Shown: positions 59,595 through 64,000 of the stretch, piece after piece
How positions within the stretch are numbered: position 1 is the first letter of the stretch
Layout: each line of letters begins with the position of its first letter
Assembly: GCA_030248135.1 (NCBI GenBank)
Contig: JASANC010005251.1
Location: forward strand, 1 to 64,000
Direction of reading: 5' to 3'
DNA length: 64,000 nucleotides
DNA from: Theristus sp. LFF4_11
Taxonomy: Eukaryota > Nematoda > Chromadorea > Monhysterida > Xyalidae
Made by a program: the position numbers and the translations under genes
Notes under the pieces: model-generated
The model's input: the letters and a program-made list of their open reading frames with translations, nothing else
Told to the model about the DNA's origin: nothing
Database searches by the model: none

Positions 59595-60067
59595 CATAGT
59601 TGTTCCAGAGCCGAGGGGTTGGGGGGGCCGATATAGATAGCTGGAGCAAATTTTCTAGATAGATAGATAGCTGGAAAATTTTGGGGGGGCCGCGGGGGGG
59701 GGCATGTGACTTTGGGGGGGGGCCGGTCAAAATTTTGAAATTTGATAGATAGATAGCTAAAACGCTAAAAAGCTATAAAAACAGCAAAATAATGCTAAAA
59801 ATACACTAAAAATCAAGTATAAATGCGTATTTTACCCAAAATTAGCGAAATTTTCGAGAATTACGAGCAAAAATGGTCAATTTTGGTCAAAAATTGACTC
59901 ATTTTATGTCTTCGAAGACAAAAATTTTCAGATAGATAGCTGGCTGAGAATTTTTTTTAGATAGATAATAGCTGAGCCGAAAAAACCTGTTTGATAGAGA
60001 TAGATTCGAAAATTTTTTTTGGGGGGGGGGCGGCCGGCCCCCCCAGGCCCCCCCTAGAACAACTATG
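59595..60067. mobile_element. Inner hAT-like element 2 with GATA repeats
   Basis: 473 bp with ends CATAGTTGTTCCAG and CTAGAACAACTATG and the 8-bp direct repeat CCAACATC at 59587-59594 and 60068-60075. The interior has G runs near both ends and several blocks of GATAGATAGCTG. No coding capacity. Confidence 0.8.
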
Positions 60068-60506
60068 CCAACATCTCCGCTCCAATTGTTTAACAATATA
60101 TCGCACAACTCCATTGTAGACCTATAACATACGCCAATCAACAAGATATCATGTTCATCTCATGGCCTACCGACTGAAAAACATGTTCTAAGTTGCAAGA
60201 AAACGATTTCTGAAACGATATTTCAATTCAGTTAAGTCATTTCAACGCTAAAAATTGACTCTAGAAGTCATCCAAATCGAAAAACATGGAGTACGTCGGT
60301 CAAAATGACCAAATAATGACATTTACCGAAGCACACAAAGAAGTTGGGAAGAAAATTTGGTTTGAACTTTCAAAAAATTATGCCATAAATCGAATTTTCA
60401 GAGCAAAGTAGAAGAAAAATGTTTCAAATTTTTTTAAGTTTGAAAAAAAATCCAAATTAAAAAAAACGAAAAAAAAATTTTCAAAGCCCCTAACCCTAGC
60501 TGTAGC

Positions 60507-60774
60507 TGCTCTGTTGTACTTGTACTACTTCTTCCCTTTCCTTCCTTCTGACCGAAATCCGGAATTGTTTTCAGGCAGTTGCAGTCACTCGCTTCGCCGT
60601 CGCCGCAGACTTAGTTAGCTCGCTTTATTTTGCAACGTTTTACCAACTAACATATCACTGACAGTGTTGAGACCTCAGCTCTGATCGGTGTTCGTGATTT
60701 CTATCAGGAGCAGCACTGTTCAAAAGTTAAAGTCGAACAATCAGCAGTTGATTGCATCTGAAAGCCGGAAGAAA
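60507..60774 (+). promoter_or_regulatory. Argonaute upstream region and 5' UTR candidate
   Basis: Sequence between the transposon cluster and the Argonaute ATG. Nothing diagnostic is seen apart from pyrimidine-rich stretches (60529-60550). The transcription start should lie here or within the transposons. No core promoter motif could be assigned. Confidence 0.3.
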
Positions 60775-63453
60775 ATGGCTGAGTCATCGAGCGCCTCATC
60801 CGGCGGTGGCGCAGGTTGTCTGTCATTGTTTTGTGTGGTTTTGGTTTTGTGTTTCAATTTCGTTTTGTGTTAAAGTTTTAAACACTGTTGCTGCAGGCGC
60901 AGGCCAATTGAGTCACACTGAGTGTTGTTAATTAAATGAGTGCGTGAATGGTAAAATGACTTGTTTGTCGAAGTTGATGTCTCAAAAATGCACGCATTTC
61001 AAAGTGAATCTTAGAAACGTTTCAAAATAAAAAGCAAGCGAACAACGCAAAAAAGTTTGCACAAAAAGTGCAAAACTCTGGGGTTTTGCACTGACCGCAA
61101 GTTGTTCTGCATGAGAGGTTTGGCTTGATTCAAGTTTTTACTCAAGCCGTGATGTTCCGGTTGTAATGGTCATCTGTTTTGTTGCGTGTTCATTTCATGC
61201 GGTGTGTTGCTTGTTTCAAAGCTCAATTTTCTCGCCAGGCCGAGGCCGAGGCCGTGGACGTGGGCGTTCTCAGCAGAGCACCCCAGCTCCAGCGCCTGGC
61301 GTTGCTGCCCCGGGCCAGCAGAGCAGTGTCGGTGTACCCGTGCCCCCGGTGGACGACGTCGAAACGCAAAAGCTGGCCGCGAAAATGGCGGACGCAAACA
61401 TTCAATCAACGGGCGATGGCGCTGACATTCAGGCAAAGATCGACAACGATTTGCGAGCCACGAATACTGGAAAGGTAGAACAAAAGCACTGGGCGGCTGG
61501 GCGTTAAATGTGAATGTTGAACGGTTAACAAACAATGTTTGAAGAATTTAGCATTTTGACTGAAAATTCAAAATAGCAGTTTGCAACTTTTTCCGAAAAT
61601 GGGATGCAAATGGCCAAAAAATGCAGATTGCACCTATTTTAATGCAAAAGAAACCTTGTTAGAAAGCATGACTTTGCAGTTCATCCAACAGCTCTGCATT
61701 GACCTGTTGGTCAATGGGATCATGAAAAAAGATTTAATAAAAACCGTTTTTGCCTCTATTTTTGTGACACTGAAAATCACGCATGAAAGGAAAATGCGCG
61801 GTTATGCTTGCAAGTGAACGCTGGTCAACTCGGGCGGAGCATCAGGCCAGAACGGGACAGCTAGATACCTATCAGATAGCAGCAGCAATAGCATCACGGG
61901 AGCTGCTTCGCTCGCAGATCATTATTGCTAGCCGAGGTGTGGGAAAACTGTTGCGACGAGGGAGACACGTTTACCAACACGGTCGCACACTCCATTGCTC
62001 AGTGAGCGCAACGGAACTGATCGAGAGTGCAGTATTCTCAAATCTGAAACGCACGATTTCGTTTACTTTGTCATCTTATGTTGCCATTTGTCATCAGCCG
62101 CACCAATCGTTCCGTTTTCCAGTTGACCGTGATGCGCCGACCAAAGAACAAAGGCACCGTCGGTCGACCGATCCAGTTGGAGGCGAACTTCTTCGAGCTG
62201 CGCATCGGCGCCAAAGGCACCGCCAAATTGATCGTGCAACGCTACCAGGTCGAGTGGGAATCACGTCGCAAGTTGAACAAGTAAGACGACATGAGTTTCG
62301 GGACTTTAACTGTCATTGATGAAGTTGATTTTGAGATTGAAGAATGTTATCTTTGTGGTTGTGATTTGAGTTTTGAGTTATTTTTAGGAAGATTTGATTT
62401 GACCTTTGAATTAGCCCGCTGCGCTAAGGGGTTTTACTAGACTACATTTCATTATGCAGTTAATCAGCGTACAGGACTAGACTCTCCACTCGTTCTTTCT
62501 GCGTGGAGGCATATCCAACCATAGCTAATTATTAAAGCACCACTGACGAGCATGACGCAACCAAAACGGCCTTTTTTCCATTTGCTAAAATTTAATTGAT
62601 GCAACGAAGCGGTCGTAGAGATAAGTTCCTCACATGATAAGTTTGGAACGTGTTGAGGCACTGAAGAGAATACCTACACGTTGACTGAGTGGTCTAGTGG
62701 CCTAGTCTTTATTTGTACCACAACTCGATAAATGATGGGATAACATTTCAAAAGTTTTATCTGTTTTTTTCAGGGATGAATGTCGTCAGCTGTTCTGGCT
62801 GTTGGTCAAGGAGAACCCGAGTGTATTTACGAACATGTACGAAGTGGTCTATGACGACAGTAAATGCCTGTACTCGCTGTCGAAGTTGCCACTTGGAAAT
62901 GGCGAGGTCAGTCGCACGAAATCGGTTAAACTGTAGCACATGTGCGATTTGCGCATTCTGCCAGCTGAATCTAGCATGCTCATTGGTCGCATGCCACTGC
63001 TTAGACTGGTCAGAAAGCCCGATTCAAAAGCAGCCAATCAGCTGATTGCATACGATTAACTAACTGTATGTGTTCCAGCGTTCAAGATTGAGATTCAAAC
63101 GAACAAGGGGGAAATCAAGGTAAACTGGAAACGTTCGACTCTCGACAGATTCCTCATCGACTGATTCTGACCCCGATTCAACAATCCAACCAGTCACACC
63201 ACTCGCTCGCAATCAGTGCGACTTCAACAAACAACAAAGTTTCTCCGCATTGTCTTCAGCGCAAGTTCAACGTGAAAGTGAAACTGCCGTCGGACAACTT
63301 CGAGAGCGACTACACAGTGAAGCTGCAGTACACGGGCAGTCACGAGGTGGACGTGTCGCAGTCGTATGTGGCCGACCTCCAGGAGCGCACGATGGCGCCG
63401 GTGCAGGTGCTCGACATCATACTCTCGCAGAACCTGCGCTGCACGCTGCATCC
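60775..63453 (+). CDS. Argonaute-family protein, N-terminal part (3' beyond window)
   Basis: Six exons: 60775-60814 (MAESSSASSGGGAG), 61239-61474, 62123-62280, 62774-62901, 63079-63119 and 63261-63453, with all phases consistent. Exon 2 begins with an Arg-Gly run (GRGRGRGRGRS) and a Pro/Ala/Gln linker. Exons 3-6 contain the Argonaute N domain: MRRPKNKGTVGRPIQLEANF, FFELRIG, YQVEW, FWLLVKENPSVF, MYEVVYDDSKCLYS, then FKIEIQTNKGEIK, FNVKVKLP and MAPVQVLDIILSQNL leading into the linker before PAZ. Donor 4 must be GC (AATG|GCGAGG), since the GT three bases later breaks the frame. PAZ, MID and PIWI would follow outside the window, so slicer residues cannot be judged. Role: small-RNA-guided silencing. 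Arg-Gly tails are often methylated and bound by Tudor proteins. The subclade is not resolved. Confidence 0.88.
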
Positions 63454-63636
63454 GTGAGTGCGCTCGTTTGGCGCCGCGACACGCTTGTTCAGCTCTTTTT
63501 GATCGCACTATTTCAAAATTTTCTTTGAACGGAAATTTCAAAGGTGTTTTTTGTAGCTAATCAGCAATTTTTTAGATTCAAATGCCCATAAGTGCGTAGA
63601 AGGGCTCTGAATGTGCATAGCTGACATACCCAGCAG

Positions 63637-63745
63637 TAGGGATGGAGCCGGTTCCGGTCCGGATTCCGGATTCCGGCGCCTAAAATTGGATCCGGATCCG
63701 CTCCGGATTCCGGCGCAATTTTGCCGGATCCGGCCGGAATGGCTG
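63637..63745. repeat. CCGGA-rich repeat, possible hAT terminus
   Basis: Starts TAGGGATGGAGCCGG and continues with many TCCGGA and GGATCCGG words to 63745. It lies in the Argonaute intron after exon 6. It could be the end of a hAT-type element, but the other end is not visible. Confidence 0.4.
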
Positions 63746-64000
63746 AGACCCGCGAATTAACCAGTTGATTCCTCCGTTTCAGAGCTGTTCAATGGTTTGA
63801 CAAATTTGTTTCGGTGCTTTGTTGGTTTTGTTGTTGTGCATTTGACATGTGATCAGTGAGCGTTTCTTTAGTTTAGTGTTCTGTTCAATGGTAAATGGTT
63901 CACTGCTTTTGTCTTGAGTGGTAAACTTATGTGCAGCATCGTCCACTTTAAAAAACGTGGCTGCCAGCTTTTGGCCGACGTTGTTGATGAACAATAGCAA

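Larger units (their letters stand above)
58702..60498. mobile_element. Outer hAT-like element, interrupted by two others
   Basis: Ends TAGGGT...TAGG and CCTAACCCTA, flanked by the 8-bp direct repeat GCTGTAGC at 58694-58701 and 60499-60506. The left end is split after TAGGGT by the element at 58708-59266. A second insertion occupies 59595-60067. Remaining internal sequence is AT-rich, and its right part resembles the right half of 52585-53272. No transposase. Confidence 0.75.

Noticed and set aside
62683..62715. tRNA-like GAGTGGTCTAGTGGCC
   Set aside because: Only an A-box-like word is present, with no B box and no cloverleaf. It may be a SINE scrap but is too short to call.

Overview
The window is nuclear DNA of an invertebrate animal. 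Genes are split into many short exons (about 60-250 bases) with GT-AG and some GC-AG introns ending in TTTCAG or TTGCAG. The tandem 7TM receptor pair, the Argonaute and the intron style suggest a nematode or a close ecdysozoan relative. This is inference; I cannot name a species.

Layout. 1-3.7 kb (+): the 3' part of a TPR protein whose first visible exon resembles the helical segment before the TPRs in nephrocystin-3-like proteins. About 3.9-6.1 kb (-): exons of a probable tetraspanin, with a SINE copy and a 205-bp MITE between them. 6.55-13.26 kb (-): a segmental duplication holding two intact five-exon 7TM receptor genes. A decayed mariner-type element in one copy and a small foldback element in the other each have an empty site in the sister copy. 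13.4-14.8 kb: unassigned open frames between two 140-bp direct repeats. 16.1-52.1 kb (-): one very large gene of roughly 75 exons encoding VPS13, the bridge-like lipid transfer protein. One of its introns (about 19.57-24.20 kb) contains a complete ligand-gated ion channel gene on the opposite strand (20.43-23.47 kb, eight exons, all phases consistent). 52.2-60.5 kb: intergenic DNA rich in non-autonomous transposons, including a hAT-like element carrying two further elements, each with its own 8-bp target duplication. 60.8-63.5 kb (+): the first six exons of an Argonaute gene that runs off the window.

The genes do not form a pathway. They share a neighbourhood: VPS13 (lipid transfer at membrane contacts), a channel subunit, 7TM receptors and a tetraspanin (membrane and sensory proteins), and Argonaute (small-RNA silencing). 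The strongest unusual signals are the nested antisense channel gene, the transposon insertions that can be dated relative to the receptor duplication, and the nested hAT-like cluster. I found no rRNA, canonical tRNA, CRISPR or bacterial-type operon.
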